Notes: generated from the sequence alone by a model not told the origin. Counted from the first letter of the stretch, positions 10,187-20,746 are shown. The stretch: 64,000 bases of DNA from Rhizobium sp. CC-YZS058 (GCF_034720595.1 NZ_JAYESJ010000001.1:1824001-1888000); one strand, 5' to 3'. A program made the numbers and translations.

Positions 10187-10295
10187 ACATGATCTTTTTC
10201 CTCCAGTAATCTTGCCAGGGCCGGGCGTGCTGTCCTATGTCGCTTCGTACGCACACCGCCGCCCTTTCATGGCTGCGGGAATGATGGAGATTTGC

Positions 10296-11249
10296 ATGCG
10301 CCTGTCCGTCCTCTGCCGCTCGCCGCGTCGCCTTGCTCCTGCTGCCTGCCTTCTGCTGGCCCTGGTTGCAGCTGGTCCAGCCGCGGCCCAGCAGGCGGAC
10401 GGCAGCGGCAATCCGCCGCCAACTGCCATGGCCCCGAGCGGCCCTGTTCCCGATGAAGCCGCAGCAGCGGGAGATGGTCCTCGGCCGGCTGGGGACGCAC
10501 AGCCTGGCGCGACCGCTGCCTCCGGCCTGCCGCACGATCTCTCTCCGATCGGAATGTTCCTCGCGGCAGATTACGTCGTGAAGGGCGTGATGGGCGCGCT
10601 TGCGCTGGCTTCGGTCGCGACCTGGGCGATCCTGATCGGCAAGACGCTGGAACTTAGTGCGGCCAAGCGGCGCGCGCGCAGGGCCGTCGATCGTCTCGTG
10701 GCCGCCGCGGGCCTGGCCGATGCGTCTAGAGGCGAGGATCTGGCGGGACCGGCGGCGGCAATGCTGGCCGCAGCGCGGGAAGAGGTGACGCGGTCCGAGA
10801 TGGTGATCGACCTCGTTCCGGGGCAGGGCGTGAAGGAACGGGTTGCCTCGCGGCTCGCCCGCATCGAGGCGGCCGCCGGACGGAGGATCGCTGTCGGGAC
10901 GGGCCTCCTTGCGACGATCGGCTCCATTTCCCCCTTCGTCGGCCTGTTCGGCACCGTCTGGGGCATCATGAACAGCTTCATCGGGATCAGCCGGTCGCAG
11001 ACCACCAACCTCGCCATCGTGGCGCCAGGGATTGCCGAGGCGCTGCTCGCCACCGCCATCGGCCTCGTCGCCGCCATCCCCGCCGTCGTCATCTACAACA
11101 TCTTCGCCCGCTCGATCATCGGCTATCGCGCCGTTCTGGCCGATGCTTCATCGGCAGTGGAGCGCCTTTTGAGCCGCGATCTCGATCTGCGTCTGGCGCG
11201 CCGCGGCGCGGCACCCGCCGCCGAGGCGGGCCTGGCGAGGAGCCGCTGA
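10296..11249 (+). CDS. exbB: TonB-system proton channel ExbB
   Basis: Inner-membrane proton channel subunit that energises TonB-dependent import through outer-membrane receptors. 317 residues. The start at 10296 is chosen because GGAGATTTGC precedes it and because it begins with a clear signal peptide (MRLSVL...[14 protein letters not shown]). After a low-complexity Pro/Ala periplasmic stretch come three membrane segments; the MotA/ExbB core is visible from [22 protein letters not shown] to [23 protein letters not shown]. The long periplasmic extension is typical of the alphaproteobacterial type. exbD starts one base after its stop. No tonB gene follows locally. Confidence 0.93.
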   Translation: MRLSVLCRSPRRLAPAACLLLALVAAGPAAAQQADGSGNPPPTAMAPSGPVPDEAAAAGDGPRPAGDAQPGATAASGLPHDLSPIGMFLAADYVVKGVMGALALASVATWAILIGKTLELSAAKRRARRAVDRLVAAAGLADASRGEDLAGPAAAMLAAAREEVTRSEMVIDLVPGQGVKERVASRLARIEAAAGRRIAVGTGLLATIGSISPFVGLFGTVWGIMNSFIGISRSQTTNLAIVAPGIAEALLATAIGLVAAIPAVVIYNIFARSIIGYRAVLADASSAVERLLSRDLDLRLARRGAAPAAEAGLARSR

Positions 11250-11250
11250 C

Positions 11251-11676
<426 letters not shown>

Positions 11677-11830
11677 TGCCACAGACTGTCCGCTTGCGCG
11701 TCGCCCATGGATTCCCGCTTGAAAGGCGTGTGACGGGCATTTAAGAGCAAGCTTAGGACTTTCCGCATGTGCGAGCGTCTCGGTCGAGACCCCCATGCCG
11801 GAGGGCAGCATGTTCCGAAGAGGCAGGGCG

Positions 11831-12490
11831 ATGGATTTTCAGGCAGCGCGGACCAAGATGGTCGACAATCAGATCCGGACGACCGATGTGACGTCGCATT
11901 CGGTGCTTTCCGCCTTCCTTTCCGTGCCGCGTGAAGCTTTCGTCCCAGAGCGCAAGAAGGCGCTCGCCTATATCGACACCGACATCGCCCTCTCGGACGC
12001 CGAGGGTGGCCGCTACCTGATGGAGCCGTCGCCGCTCGCCAAGCTCCTGCAGTTTGCCGAGATCGCCAAAAGCGACAGCGTACTCGAGATCGGCAGCGGA
12101 ACGGGCTATGGCGCGGCTCTCCTCGCCCATATCGCGACCCAGGTTGTTGCGCTGGAGAGCGATGACGCGCTTGCCGCCACGGCGAAAGACACGTTGGCGT
12201 CGCTGGGGCTCTCCACCGTCACCGTCGTGACCGGCCCGCTCGAGGCCGGCTGCCCGAAGCTGGCGCCCTTCGATGTCATCTTCATCCACGGTGCCGTCGA
12301 AACCGTTCCGCCGGGTCTGCTTGACCAATTGAAGGATGGCGGACGCCTGGTGGCCGTGGTCGGCTACGGCAATGCCTCGCGCGCCAAGCTGTTCCTGCGC
12401 GAAGGGGCTCGCACGTCGGAGCGTCTTGGCTTCAACACCGCCGTCAAGGCGCTTCCGGGCTTCCGGCTCGCCAAGGAATTTGTATTCTAG
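11831..12490 (+). CDS. pcm: protein-L-isoaspartate O-methyltransferase family protein
   Basis: SAM-dependent methyltransferase of the PCMT family, which repairs damaged isoaspartyl residues. 219 residues from the ATG at 11831 (MDFQAARTKMVDNQIRTTDV); an in-frame ATG at 11810 would add a short arginine-rich leader. The SAM-binding motif VLEIGSGTGYGAALLA is at about residues 80-95. The N-terminus MVDNQIR is typical of the alphaproteobacterial branch located just upstream of tolC, whose substrate has not been established as far as I know; the exact activity is therefore less certain than the fold. Confidence 0.85.
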   Translation: MDFQAARTKMVDNQIRTTDVTSHSVLSAFLSVPREAFVPERKKALAYIDTDIALSDAEGGRYLMEPSPLAKLLQFAEIAKSDSVLEIGSGTGYGAALLAHIATQVVALESDDALAATAKDTLASLGLSTVTVVTGPLEAGCPKLAPFDVIFIHGAVETVPPGLLDQLKDGGRLVAVVGYGNASRAKLFLREGARTSERLGFNTAVKALPGFRLAKEFVF

Positions 12491-12693
12491 TTCGTCGGCG
12501 ACAGCTGAATTATCGTCTCGGACTCCTTTTGGATCGTTGCGCTGCACGCTGTTCAGGCGCCTGATCAATAGGTTATTAACCATGATACGTGAAAGTGGTG
12601 GCTATCATAAGAGCCGGATTCGGCGAGTTCCCCCTGCGTGATGCGCAAGGGACGGATGACCGAAGTCGGACGCAAACTCAGGGCGATCACCCG

Positions 12694-14052
12694 ATGCTTC
12701 GCAGCAAGCGATTGATGACAGCAGTGGCCTTTGCCCTTGTATTCCCGGCTCTTGCATCGGCTGAGACTTTGAGCGACGCCCTGGCAAAGGCCTATGCGAA
12801 CAATCCTGACCTGAACGCGGCCCGTGCCGCGCTGCGCGCCGCAGACGAAGGCGTGCCGATCGCGAAATCCGGATACCGCCCGCAGGTCGGCGCGCAGATC
12901 CTGCGCACCACGCAGGTGATCGATTCTGACGGCTCGCCACGAAGGGAGAGCTACAGCACCGGCTCCGCCGGCATCACCATCACGCAGCGAATCTTCGACG
13001 GCTTCCAGACCCTCAACAATGTGCGCGCCAACGAATCGATCGTCTTCTCCGGTCGCGCGCAGCTGCGTGCCAACGAGATCTCGATCCTTCTGAGCGCTGC
13101 CGAAGCCTATGCCAATATCGCCCGCGACCAGCAGGTTGTGGCCATTCGTCGGCAGAACCTGGCGTTCCTGAAAGAACAGCTGAACGCGGCGGATTCGCGG
13201 CTGCAGGCGGGCGAGGGCACGCGCACCGACGTCAGCCAGGCCGAGGCCGAGCTTGCCAGCGCGCAGGCTCTGCTGGTCAATGCCGTGTCGCAGCTCAAGC
13301 AGAGCGAGGCGGCCTATGTGCAGATCGTCGGCGATGCGCCGCGCGATGTGAAGCAGCCGGTGCCGGCCAAGATCGGCATGCCGCGCACGCTTGATCTCGC
13401 CGTCGCAACCGGGCTGCGGGACAATCCGAGCATCTTCGCCGCCCAGTACAATGTCGATGCGGCAGGCTACCGGGTGAAGCAGGCGGAAGGCACCATGCTG
13501 CCCGGCGTGACGATCCAGGGCAATGTCTCGCGCGAGACAAGCGACACCGACCGGCCGAACAGCGTGCAGGGCACGATCACGGCGCGGCTTGAAATTCCGA
13601 TCTACCAGGGTGGCGCCGAATATGGCCAGATTCGCCAGGCCAAGGAGCGGCTCGGCCAGCAGCGTATCCTCGTCGACTCCGCGCGGGCCGAGGTGCAGCA
13701 AACCGTCGTCAGCGCCTATGCCCAGTACGAGGCGGCGGTCGCGGCGATCTCCGCCAACAAGCAGCAGATCCGCGCCGCGACGCAGGCGCTGAACGGCGTG
13801 ATCGAGGAGCGCAAGGTCGGTCAGCGCACCACGCTCGACGTGCTCGACGCGCAGCAGAGCGTGCTGATCGCCAAGGAAAGCCTTGCTTCGTCGCAGCGCA
13901 ACGCCGTCGTCGCCAGCTATTCGCTGCTCGCTGCCATGGGCGCGCTGACCGTGACGGGCCAGAACCTTCAGGTCGCCGAATATCGTCCCGAAATCCACTA
14001 CGAGGCCGTGCAGGACAAATGGTTCGGGCTGCGCACGGTGGATGGACGCTGA
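12694..14052 (+). CDS. tolC: TolC-family outer-membrane channel protein
   Basis: Trimeric outer-membrane channel-tunnel used by type I secretion and RND efflux systems. 452 residues from the ATG at 12694. A cleavable signal peptide is visible (MLRSKRLMTAVAFALVFPALASA). The mature chain starts with ETLSDALAKAYANNPDLNAARAALRAADEG, the usual OEP repeat start, and has the two-fold repeated coiled-coil/beta architecture, with ERKVGQRTTLDVLDAQQSVL in the second repeat. This is the only secretion channel in the window and could in principle export the RTX protein encoded at 50258. It is followed by popZ. Confidence 0.95.
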   Translation: MLRSKRLMTAVAFALVFPALASAETLSDALAKAYANNPDLNAARAALRAADEGVPIAKSGYRPQVGAQILRTTQVIDSDGSPRRESYSTGSAGITITQRIFDGFQTLNNVRANESIVFSGRAQLRANEISILLSAAEAYANIARDQQVVAIRRQNLAFLKEQLNAADSRLQAGEGTRTDVSQAEAELASAQALLVNAVSQLKQSEAAYVQIVGDAPRDVKQPVPAKIGMPRTLDLAVATGLRDNPSIFAAQYNVDAAGYRVKQAEGTMLPGVTIQGNVSRETSDTDRPNSVQGTITARLEIPIYQGGAEYGQIRQAKERLGQQRILVDSARAEVQQTVVSAYAQYEAAVAAISANKQQIRAATQALNGVIEERKVGQRTTLDVLDAQQSVLIAKESLASSQRNAVVASYSLLAAMGALTVTGQNLQVAEYRPEIHYEAVQDKWFGLRTVDGR

Positions 14053-14251
14053 CGCTGCCTGGCAGGCAGAAAGTCGAGCGCCGACCAGGGCTTGCTCGCA
14101 GCCCGAAGGCGGCGAGGTGACGGCGTTAAGAAAACTGTGCATCATCGCCTCTGGTTGATTCGGTCGGTTCCGAAAGCGTGCAAATGCGCCTAGGCTCGGC
14201 CAATCAGAGTAGACGCCCGCTGGCGGCGGTGCGGCAGAAGCGAGGACAATC

Positions 14252-15154
14252 ATGGCCCAGTCGAACCTAGCGCGTGAACCGTCGATGGACGAGATTCTCG
14301 CCTCCATCCGCCGGATCATCGAAAGCAACGACACGGTGGGCCCTGGCCAGCCTGCCAACGACGCCGGCACCTATCGCAGCGACCGTCCCTATGGCGAAGA
14401 AGATCTCGAAGAGATCGAGTTGACCATCGACGAAGAGATGCTGGCGGCCGAATTCGAGGCCGAGCAGGTCGCTGCTCTCGGCGTTTCCACCCATTCCGGC
14501 GAGCCGGACGCCGCACCTCAGTTCCTGTCGCAGCCGGACCGGTCGGCCGAGCCCGCGCCGCGCGTGAGTGCGCAGACGCCGATCGTTCCGCCGCCGCTTT
14601 CGCTTGCCGATGTGGCCGCTCGCGTTCGCGCAGCATCCGACCGTCAGATGGGTCGCCCCGAACCGGTTGCCGCAGCGCGGTCCGAGCCGCCGGCGATCCT
14701 GCGCGATGCGGTCCAGCCGGCTCAATCGGCTCCAGTGGCGCCCGTGCCGAAGGCCATTCGTGCGGAGGAGCTCTCCAAGCAAGAGCCGGTCGTCGCCCCC
14801 GTCGCGGATGCCGTCCGCGAAGAGAAGCCTCTGGAGCCGGTCGCGATCGTCGAGAGCGCCCCCGCCAGCGACACGCCGACCCCAGTTGCGGCCGATCACG
14901 CCGCCTCGCCGACGCGCGCCGGCGAGCGGCCGATGCCTGCGATCGTCTCGGCCGCGGTCAGCGAGCAGGTGTCACGCGCCTTCACAGACCTCGCCATGGC
15001 CGTCGACCAGGGGCCGCGCCGCTCCTTCGACGAAATCGCCGAGGACATGCTGAGGCCCATGCTGCAGGAATGGCTGGACGACAACCTGCCGACGCTCGTC
15101 GAGCGGCTGGTGCGCGAGGAGATCGAGCGCGTGGCTCGCGGTCCGCGCCGCTAA
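14252..15154 (+). CDS. popZ: polar organising protein PopZ (DUF2497)
   Basis: Pole-organising scaffold protein of alphaproteobacteria that forms a matrix at the (growing) pole and tethers centromere and cell-cycle factors. 300 residues. The short conserved N-terminal helix REPSMDEILASIRRIIESND (residues 8-27) and the conserved C-terminal helices RRSFDEIAEDMLRPMLQEWLDDNLP and LVERLVREEIERVAR frame a long acidic and Pro/Ala-rich disordered middle, exactly the PopZ layout. The start ATG follows AGCGAGGACAATC. Placement between tolC and (usually) valS is common in rhizobia; valS is not next here. Confidence 0.92.
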   Translation: MAQSNLAREPSMDEILASIRRIIESNDTVGPGQPANDAGTYRSDRPYGEEDLEEIELTIDEEMLAAEFEAEQVAALGVSTHSGEPDAAPQFLSQPDRSAEPAPRVSAQTPIVPPPLSLADVAARVRAASDRQMGRPEPVAAARSEPPAILRDAVQPAQSAPVAPVPKAIRAEELSKQEPVVAPVADAVREEKPLEPVAIVESAPASDTPTPVAADHAASPTRAGERPMPAIVSAAVSEQVSRAFTDLAMAVDQGPRRSFDEIAEDMLRPMLQEWLDDNLPTLVERLVREEIERVARGPRR

Positions 15155-15218
15155 AGTCGAACCGAAGTGACGAAGCCGGCGGCTTGCGCCACCGGCTTAT
15201 CCTGTGCGGCTTTGGCAA

Positions 15219-15884
15219 TCAGTTGAGGCCTGACCCGGTTTTCATGGCGGCAATGTCGCGCAGCGCGTCGGTGAGGACATCGACCGTCTGCGCGCCCATG
15301 ACGGCGTAGCGCTCGTCGATGATGAAGCAGGGAACGCCAGTCACGCCCATTTCGCGTGCCATGGCGATCTCCTGCTGAACGGCTTCGCGGTCCGCGTCGG
15401 AAGCAAACAACGCCGCGATGACCGCGCGGTCGAGGCCGCTTTCGCCCGCGATGGCGAGCAGGGTGTCCCGGTCGCCGACATTGCGGCCTTCGCTGAAATT
15501 CGCTTCGAACAAGGCGTCGACGACCTTCGTCTGCACATCGCCCCCTTCGGCGGCCGCCCAGCGGATCAGGCGATGGGCGTCCAGCGTATTGGGCGAGATC
15601 GTCACGGCATCGAAATCGAAGGTGAGACCCTCTTCGCGTCCGAGACCGCTCAGCATGGCATGCGCGCGGTCCACCGCCTCCTGCCCACCGAGCTTCGAAG
15701 CCAGATGTGCCTTGTGATCGACGCCTTCCGCAGGTAGATCGGGGTTCAGTTGGTAGGGGCGCCAGTTGACGGTGACGAACACCGTTGCGCTCAGCGCGTC
15801 GATGGCCTTGTCCAGACGCGCCTTGCCCAGATAGCACCAGGGACAGACGACGTCCGACACGACGTCGATCGAGATATGCTGCAC
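15219..15884 (-). CDS. DsbA-family oxidoreductase (FrnE/2-hydroxychromene isomerase-like)
   Basis: A 221-residue thioredoxin-fold protein of the DsbA/FrnE type. The redox motif CPWC is in DVVCPWCYLGKARLD near residue 10, followed by the helical insertion and the C-terminal GVTGVPCFIIDERYAVMGAQ with the cis-Pro loop. No signal peptide is present, so it is probably cytoplasmic, as for FrnE. The start is the GTG at 15884, with GGAGT 6 bases upstream; the reading frame stays open further up only as an antisense shadow of the next gene. It lies 10 bases downstream of the ABC binding-protein gene and is likely cotranscribed with it. Confidence 0.9.
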   Translation of the reverse strand: MQHISIDVVSDVVCPWCYLGKARLDKAIDALSATVFVTVNWRPYQLNPDLPAEGVDHKAHLASKLGGQEAVDRAHAMLSGLGREEGLTFDFDAVTISPNTLDAHRLIRWAAAEGGDVQTKVVDALFEANFSEGRNVGDRDTLLAIAGESGLDRAVIAALFASDADREAVQQEIAMAREMGVTGVPCFIIDERYAVMGAQTVDVLTDALRDIAAMKTGSGLN

Positions 15885-15894
15885 GTTTTCACTC

Positions 15895-17706
15895 CTATTG
15901 AACGCTCTGGTCCCACCATGTGCTGAGGGAATAGCCGTAGAGCGGGACCGTGCTCGGTCGCCCGATCCGCTTGTGCCGGGCCACCCACTGGGCGGGCACA
16001 TGGTAGAGCGGCACGAGAAAGGTGTTGGAGACCAGCAGCCGGTCGTGCGCCCGCACCGCGGCTGTGAAATCCTCGATGGTGCGCGCCTGGAGAATGGCGT
16101 TGACCAGCGTGTCGACATCCTTGTCCGCAACGCCGGCAAAATTGTCGCTGCCCGGACGGTCGCGGGAGACCGACGACCAACGCCCCACCTGCTCGATGCC
16201 AGGAGAAAGCGACGAGGGATAGGATTTGATGATCACATCATAGTCGAAGGACTGGCTGCGCTGCTGGTACTGGCTGTCGTCGACCGTGCGCACATTGGCT
16301 TCTACGCCGAGCGCGGCAAGCGAACGCTGATAGGCGAGCGCCATCTTCTCCTGGCTGTCGTTCTGCGTCATGATCTCGAAGCTCAGAGGACGGCCTTCGG
16401 CCGAGACCATCTTGCCGTCCTTGATCGAGTAACCCGCCTCGCGCAGCAGGGTCACCGCCTCGCGCAGGACGTTGCGATCTCTCCCCGAGGCGTCGGTGAC
16501 CGGCAGGCGGTAGCTGCCGTCGAGAATGGCGGGGTTGATCCGGTTCCGGATATCGCCGAGCAGCGCCAGTTCGCGGTCGTCGGCGGGATTGCCGAGATAG
16601 GAGAGCGTCGAGTTCTGCCAGAAGCTCTGCGTCCGGGTATAGGCATTGTCGAACAGGTTCTTGTTGGCCCATTCGAAATCGAAGACCAGCGCCAGACCCT
16701 GCCGCAGCTTCATGTCCTGGAAGATCGGGCGGCGGAGGTTGAAGACGAAGCCCAGCATGCCGGACGGGGTCTTGGGCGTGAACGTGTCCTTGATGACCTC
16801 GCCGGAGGAGACCGCCGGGAAGGTGTAGCTGCGCGACCAGCGTGTCGGGCTTCCTTCCGGATAGAGATCGATCTCGCCCTTCTTGAACGCCTCGAACAGC
16901 GTCGAATCCTGCAGGAAATACTCGACGGAGATTTCGTCGTAATTGTCCATGCCGACCTTGGACGGCAGGTCCTTGGCCCAATAGTCCGGGTTGCGCTGGT
17001 AGACGATCCGCTGCCCGGTCGAGACCGACTTGACGCGGTAAGGGCCGGAGCCGAGCGGAAATTCGAGCGTCGTCTGATCGAAGGTGTCGACCTTGGTCGC
17101 ATGCTTCGGCAGGATCGGCGTCATGGCGATCAGCAGCGGAAACTCCCGGTCGCTCTTTTCGTTGAAGGTGAAGCGGACACTGCGCTCCCCCACCTTCTCC
17201 ATCTTGGAAACCTTGTCCAGCCGGGTCGAGAACGGGACGCGCCCCTTGTCGCGGAACAGCTCGAAGGTGAAGATCACATCCTCCGGCGTCACCGGCTGCC
17301 CGTCGGCCCATTTGGCTTTCGGGTTCAGATTGAACTGGATGAAGGTGCGGTCTTCGTCCCATTCCACCGTTTCGGCGAGCAAGCCATAGAGCGAGAAGGG
17401 CTCGTCGCGCGACCGGCTCATCAGGCTGTCATAGACCAGGTTCCCATATTCCGGGTCCAGCATGCCGCGCGCGGTGGTGCGCATGCTTTTGAGGATAAAG
17501 GGGTTCAAGTTGTCGAAGGTCCCGACGACGCCGTAGGCGACATGGCCACCCTTCTTCGCCGCGGGATTGACATAGGGAAAGGCCTTAAAATCGGCCGGCA
17601 AAGCAGGGGCGCCATGCATGGCGATGGCGTGGACGGGATCGGCCGAGGCGCCGCGTGGGGCGATCGCCGCGGCAAGAAGGGCGAGCCCTAGAACCAGTGC
17701 GCGCAA
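15895..17706 (-). CDS. extracellular solute-binding protein, family 5 (peptide/opine type)
   Basis: Periplasmic substrate-binding protein of an ABC importer of the oligopeptide/nickel family (SBP_bac_5). 603 residues with signal peptide MRALVLGLALLAAAIAPRGASA. The mature chain shows NPFILKSMRTTARGM, EWDEDRTFIQFNLNPKAKWADGQPVTPEDVIFT, and the C-terminal YSLSTWWDQSVQ, resembling the YejA-like group that binds peptides. No permease or ATPase genes are adjacent, so its transporter partner must be elsewhere. A DsbA-family gene follows in the same direction. Confidence 0.92.
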   Translation of the reverse strand: MRALVLGLALLAAAIAPRGASADPVHAIAMHGAPALPADFKAFPYVNPAAKKGGHVAYGVVGTFDNLNPFILKSMRTTARGMLDPEYGNLVYDSLMSRSRDEPFSLYGLLAETVEWDEDRTFIQFNLNPKAKWADGQPVTPEDVIFTFELFRDKGRVPFSTRLDKVSKMEKVGERSVRFTFNEKSDREFPLLIAMTPILPKHATKVDTFDQTTLEFPLGSGPYRVKSVSTGQRIVYQRNPDYWAKDLPSKVGMDNYDEISVEYFLQDSTLFEAFKKGEIDLYPEGSPTRWSRSYTFPAVSSGEVIKDTFTPKTPSGMLGFVFNLRRPIFQDMKLRQGLALVFDFEWANKNLFDNAYTRTQSFWQNSTLSYLGNPADDRELALLGDIRNRINPAILDGSYRLPVTDASGRDRNVLREAVTLLREAGYSIKDGKMVSAEGRPLSFEIMTQNDSQEKMALAYQRSLAALGVEANVRTVDDSQYQQRSQSFDYDVIIKSYPSSLSPGIEQVGRWSSVSRDRPGSDNFAGVADKDVDTLVNAILQARTIEDFTAAVRAHDRLLVSNTFLVPLYHVPAQWVARHKRIGRPSTVPLYGYSLSTWWDQSVQ

Positions 17707-18042
17707 GCTGTTCTCCTAAATCGGTCGTCGTGATTCCCGGCAAATTAACATGATGTGCTTCGAATGAAACAGCCGATCGCTAAAAAGCGGCTTCGACGCA
17801 GGCGCTGCAATCACAGCGCGCCAAAAGCCGCCTCTGCTGCACGGACATTCGTCAAAATGAAGCGGGGAGGCTGGATATCGTCGCCTTGACATTGTAACAG
17901 ACCTGCAGAACTGGCGGGGGCCGGGTCGCGCAGGAGTCATGCAAATGCCTCATTTGCTGAACAGAGCAGCGGCGGCTGACAAGGGGACCCGCGGCGCCCG
18001 CCGCATCCACCGATCACGATCTTTGAGGAGACGGAACACGTT
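17707..18042. promoter_or_regulatory. divergent intergenic region (binding protein / ialB-like)
   Basis: 336 bases upstream of two divergent genes. A TTGACA at 17886-17891 could be a -35 box for the IalB-family gene, but no -10 box follows at the right spacing. No convincing small gene is seen; reading frames here lack ribosome sites. Confidence 0.35.
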
Positions 18043-18678
18043 ATGACCTTCAAGCCCACCCGTATGAAAAAGGCCGTGGTTTCGGCCTTTGCCGGCGCCG
18101 TTGCTGTCGCCGCTCTGCCGTCCGCGTCCTTCGCGCAGCAGGCTGCTGCCGGCCAGCGCCCGCCGCAGGGCTGGTTCAAGGTCTGCACCAAGCAGGAAGA
18201 CAACGATGTCTGCATCGTCCAGAACCTGCTGACCGCCGGTAATGGCCAGTTGATCACCGCCGCAGGCCTGATCAGCGTCCAGGGCAAGGTGAACCGCAAG
18301 ATCATCCAGGTCTCCGTCCCCTCTGCCCGCCTGATCCCGGCCGGCGTTCAGGTGCAGATCGATGGCGGCAAGCCGATGAAGCTCGATTATGGCGTCTGCA
18401 TGCCCGACAAATGCGTCGCCGAAGCGCCGCTGACGGACGCGATGATCGCCAGCCTGAAGAAGGGCGGCGAGGTGGTGTTCACCTCGATCAACTTCCAGCG
18501 CGCGCCGAACCCGATCAAGATGTCGCTCGAGGGCTTTACCGGCGTGTTCGACGGCCAGCCGATCGAGCAGTCGAAGCTGCAGGAGCGCCAGCGCCTGCTG
18601 CAGGAAGAAATGCAGAAGAAGGCCGAGGAAGCGCGCAAGAAGCTGGAAGAAGCCCAGAAGGCTGCCAAGCAGAACTGA
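18043..18678 (+). CDS. invasion-associated locus B (IalB) family protein
   Basis: Exported protein of the IalB family, named after a Bartonella protein linked to erythrocyte entry; in free-living rhizobia the function is unknown. 211 residues. Signal peptide ends near residue 30 (PSASFAQQ). The mature part has the family pattern GWFKVCTKQEDNDVC..., a paired-Cys beta domain with YGVCMPDKCVAEA, and a C-terminal charged coiled coil (residues about 180-211, rich in Lys/Glu/Gln). The start at 18043 has GAGGAG upstream; MKK at 18064 is an alternative. A strong terminator follows directly. Confidence 0.88.
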   Translation: MTFKPTRMKKAVVSAFAGAVAVAALPSASFAQQAAAGQRPPQGWFKVCTKQEDNDVCIVQNLLTAGNGQLITAAGLISVQGKVNRKIIQVSVPSARLIPAGVQVQIDGGKPMKLDYGVCMPDKCVAEAPLTDAMIASLKKGGEVVFTSINFQRAPNPIKMSLEGFTGVFDGQPIEQSKLQERQRLLQEEMQKKAEEARKKLEEAQKAAKQN

Positions 18679-18704
18679 GCGGATCGCCTGATATCAGAAC
18701 GAAG

Positions 18705-18739
18705 AAGCCCGGGTACGGTCGGTCCGTCCCGGGCTTTTT
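18705..18739 (+). terminator. Rho-independent terminator after ialB-like gene
   Basis: Stem AAGCCCGGG / CCCGGGCTT with a 14-base loop, followed by TTT. It lies 27 bases after the IalB-family stop codon. Confidence 0.85.
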
Positions 18740-18766
18740 CATATCCGCTCACCGCGCAGGGCGCCG

Positions 18767-19099
18767 TCAGTGGGTGACCACGGCCTTCGGCTTGTACTGT
18801 CCCACGGTTTCCGGATCGAAGAAGGTCTCGACCTGGCTATGGCGGAGCGGCGTGCCGGTCGCGTCCGGGATCAGATTCTGCTCCGAGACATAGGCGACAT
18901 ATTCGGTTTCGTCGTTTTCGGCCAGCAGATGATAAAAGGGCTGGTCGCGGCTCGGGCGAACTTCAGCAGGGATCGAGTTCCACCATTCCTCGGTGTTGGC
19001 ATATTCCGCGTCCACGTCGAACACGACCCCGCGGAATGGAAACACCTTGTGGCGAACCACCTGACCGATTGAAAACTTTGCGTCTCTCTGTTTCATCAT
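18767..19099 (-). CDS. hspQ: heat shock protein HspQ
   Basis: Small protein of the HspQ/YccV (hemimethylated DNA-binding) family, known in E. coli as a heat-inducible specificity factor for Lon protease. 110 residues. The family core is visible: FSIGQVVRHKVFPFRGVVFDVD, then DQPFYHLLAENDETEYVAYVSEQNL. The start at 19099 (MMKQ) has AAAGGA eight bases upstream. It is a stand-alone leftward gene between the IalB-family gene and the glnA terminator. Confidence 0.93.
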   Translation of the reverse strand: MMKQRDAKFSIGQVVRHKVFPFRGVVFDVDAEYANTEEWWNSIPAEVRPSRDQPFYHLLAENDETEYVAYVSEQNLIPDATGTPLRHSQVETFFDPETVGQYKPKAVVTH

Positions 19100-19226
19100 G
19101 GCTGTCGTCCTTTCCCCGGATATGTGGGAATTTCCATCGACAGATCAAGACTTGCGACGCCGTCTGGTTCCATCACCCGCGCGTCAATCCGTCACTTTCA
19201 TGACAAGGCCGAGATTTCGCCGGGCA

Positions 19227-19255
19227 ACAAAAAAGCCGGCGCTGGCGCCGGCTTT
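19227..19255 (-). terminator. Rho-independent terminator after glnA
   Basis: Near-perfect stem AAAGCCGGCGC / GCGCCGGCTTT at 19232-19255; on the - strand it is followed by a run of T (TTTTTTGTT). It lies 25 bases after the glnA stop codon. Confidence 0.85.
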
Positions 19256-19279
19256 CCAAGTCGAAGGATGAACAGCCGA

Positions 19280-20689
19280 TCAGGCCGAATAGTACATGTC
19301 GAACTCGACCGGATGCGGGGTCATTTCGAAGCGCATGACTTCCGCCATCTTCAGCTCGATATAGGCATCGATCTGGTCGTCGTCGAAGACGCCGCCGGCG
19401 GTCAGGAACTTGCGGTCGCGATCGAGATTGTCGAGCGCTTCACGCAAGCTGCCGCACACGGTCGGGATCTTCTTCAGCTCCTTGGCGGGCAGATCGTAGA
19501 GATCCTTGTCCATGGCCTTGCCGGGATGGATCTTGTTCTTGATGCCATCGAGACCGGCCATCAGCATCGAGGCGAAGCCGAGATAAGGGTTGGCGAGCGG
19601 ATCGGGGAAGCGGACCTCGACGCGCTTCGACTTCGGGCCCGAGCCGAAGGGAATACGGCAGGAGGCCGAGCGGTTGCGCGCCGAATAGGCGAGCAGCACC
19701 GGCGCTTCATAGCCCGGCACCAGGCGCTTGTAGGAATTGGTCGTCGGGTTGGTGAAGGCGTTGATCGCCTTGGCGTGGCGAATGATGCCGCCGATGTAGT
19801 ACAGGCAGTTTTCCGACAGACCGGCATATTCGTCGCCGGCAAAGGTCGGCTTTCCGTCGCGCCAGATCGACTGGTGCACATGCATGCCCGAGCCGTTGTC
19901 GCCGAAGATCGGCTTCGGCATGAAGGTCGCGGTCTTGCCATAGGCATTGGCAACCTGGTGCACGACATATTTGTAGATCTGGATCTGGTCGGCGCTGCGC
20001 ACCAGCGTGTCGAACTTCACGCCGAGCTCGTGCTGGGCGGCCGCCACCTCATGGTGCTGCTTCTCGACCGTCACGCCCATTTCCTTGAGCACGGTCAGCA
20101 TTTCCGAGCGCATGTCCTGGCAGCTGTCGATCGGCGGAACCGGGAAATAGCCGCCCTTGACGCGCGGACGATGGCCCATATTGCCGGTCTCATAGTCGGT
20201 GTCGTCGTTGGACGGCAGTTCGTTCGAGTCGAGCTTGAAGCCGGTGTTGTAGGGATCGGCCTTGTACTTGACGTCGTCGAACACGAAGAATTCCGGCTCC
20301 GGGCCGACATAGACCGTATCGCCGATACCGGAGGACTTGAGATAGGCCTCGGCCTTCTTGGCCGTGCCGCGCGGATCGCGGTTGTAGGCCTCGCCGGAGA
20401 CCGGATCGAGAATGTCGCAGACGACGACCATGGTCGACTGGGCGAAGAACGGGTCCATATGCACCGACTCCGGATCGGGCATCAGCACCATGTCGGACTC
20501 GTTGATGGCCTTCCAGCCGCCGATCGAGGAGCCGTCGAACATGACGCCGTCGGTGAACATGTCCTCGTCGACCGCCGTGACGTCCATCGTCACATGCTGC
20601 AGCTTGCCCTTCGGATCGGTGAAGCGCAGGTCGACGAACTTTACGTCGTCGTCCTTGATCTGCTTGAGAATGTCGTTGGCAGTCGTCAT
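19280..20689 (-). CDS. glnA: type I glutamine synthetase
   Basis: Makes glutamine from glutamate, ammonia and ATP; dodecameric and central to nitrogen assimilation. 469 residues from the ATG at 20689 ([11 protein letters not shown]), which has AAGGA ten bases upstream; the ATG nine bases earlier is too close to that ribosome site. Visible signatures: DGSSIGGW, the ammonium/glutamate loop [10 protein letters not shown] preceded by PKPIFGD, and [10 protein letters not shown] with the tyrosine used for adenylylation in GSI-beta enzymes. Located 57 bases downstream of glnB in the same direction, the classic rhizobial glnBA arrangement. Confidence 0.97.
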   Translation of the reverse strand: MTTANDILKQIKDDDVKFVDLRFTDPKGKLQHVTMDVTAVDEDMFTDGVMFDGSSIGGWKAINESDMVLMPDPESVHMDPFFAQSTMVVVCDILDPVSGEAYNRDPRGTAKKAEAYLKSSGIGDTVYVGPEPEFFVFDDVKYKADPYNTGFKLDSNELPSNDDTDYETGNMGHRPRVKGGYFPVPPIDSCQDMRSEMLTVLKEMGVTVEKQHHEVAAAQHELGVKFDTLVRSADQIQIYKYVVHQVANAYGKTATFMPKPIFGDNGSGMHVHQSIWRDGKPTFAGDEYAGLSENCLYYIGGIIRHAKAINAFTNPTTNSYKRLVPGYEAPVLLAYSARNRSASCRIPFGSGPKSKRVEVRFPDPLANPYLGFASMLMAGLDGIKNKIHPGKAMDKDLYDLPAKELKKIPTVCGSLREALDNLDRDRKFLTAGGVFDDDQIDAYIELKMAEVMRFEMTPHPVEFDMYYSA

Positions 20690-20746
20690 GTCGGACATGT
20701 CCTTCTTTGTGACGCGTTAATTCGCCACGCAGAGTGGCGAGGGAAT

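Noticed and set aside
16022..17691. Very long + strand frame opposite the ABC binding-protein gene
   Set aside because: Antisense shadow of a real gene with signal peptide and family motifs; the + strand product has no recognisable domain.
17716..17940. Possible 74-residue - strand gene in the intergenic region before the IalB-family gene
   Set aside because: No ribosome site, no hydrophobic or domain pattern, and Arg/Pro/Ser-rich composition typical of a chance frame.
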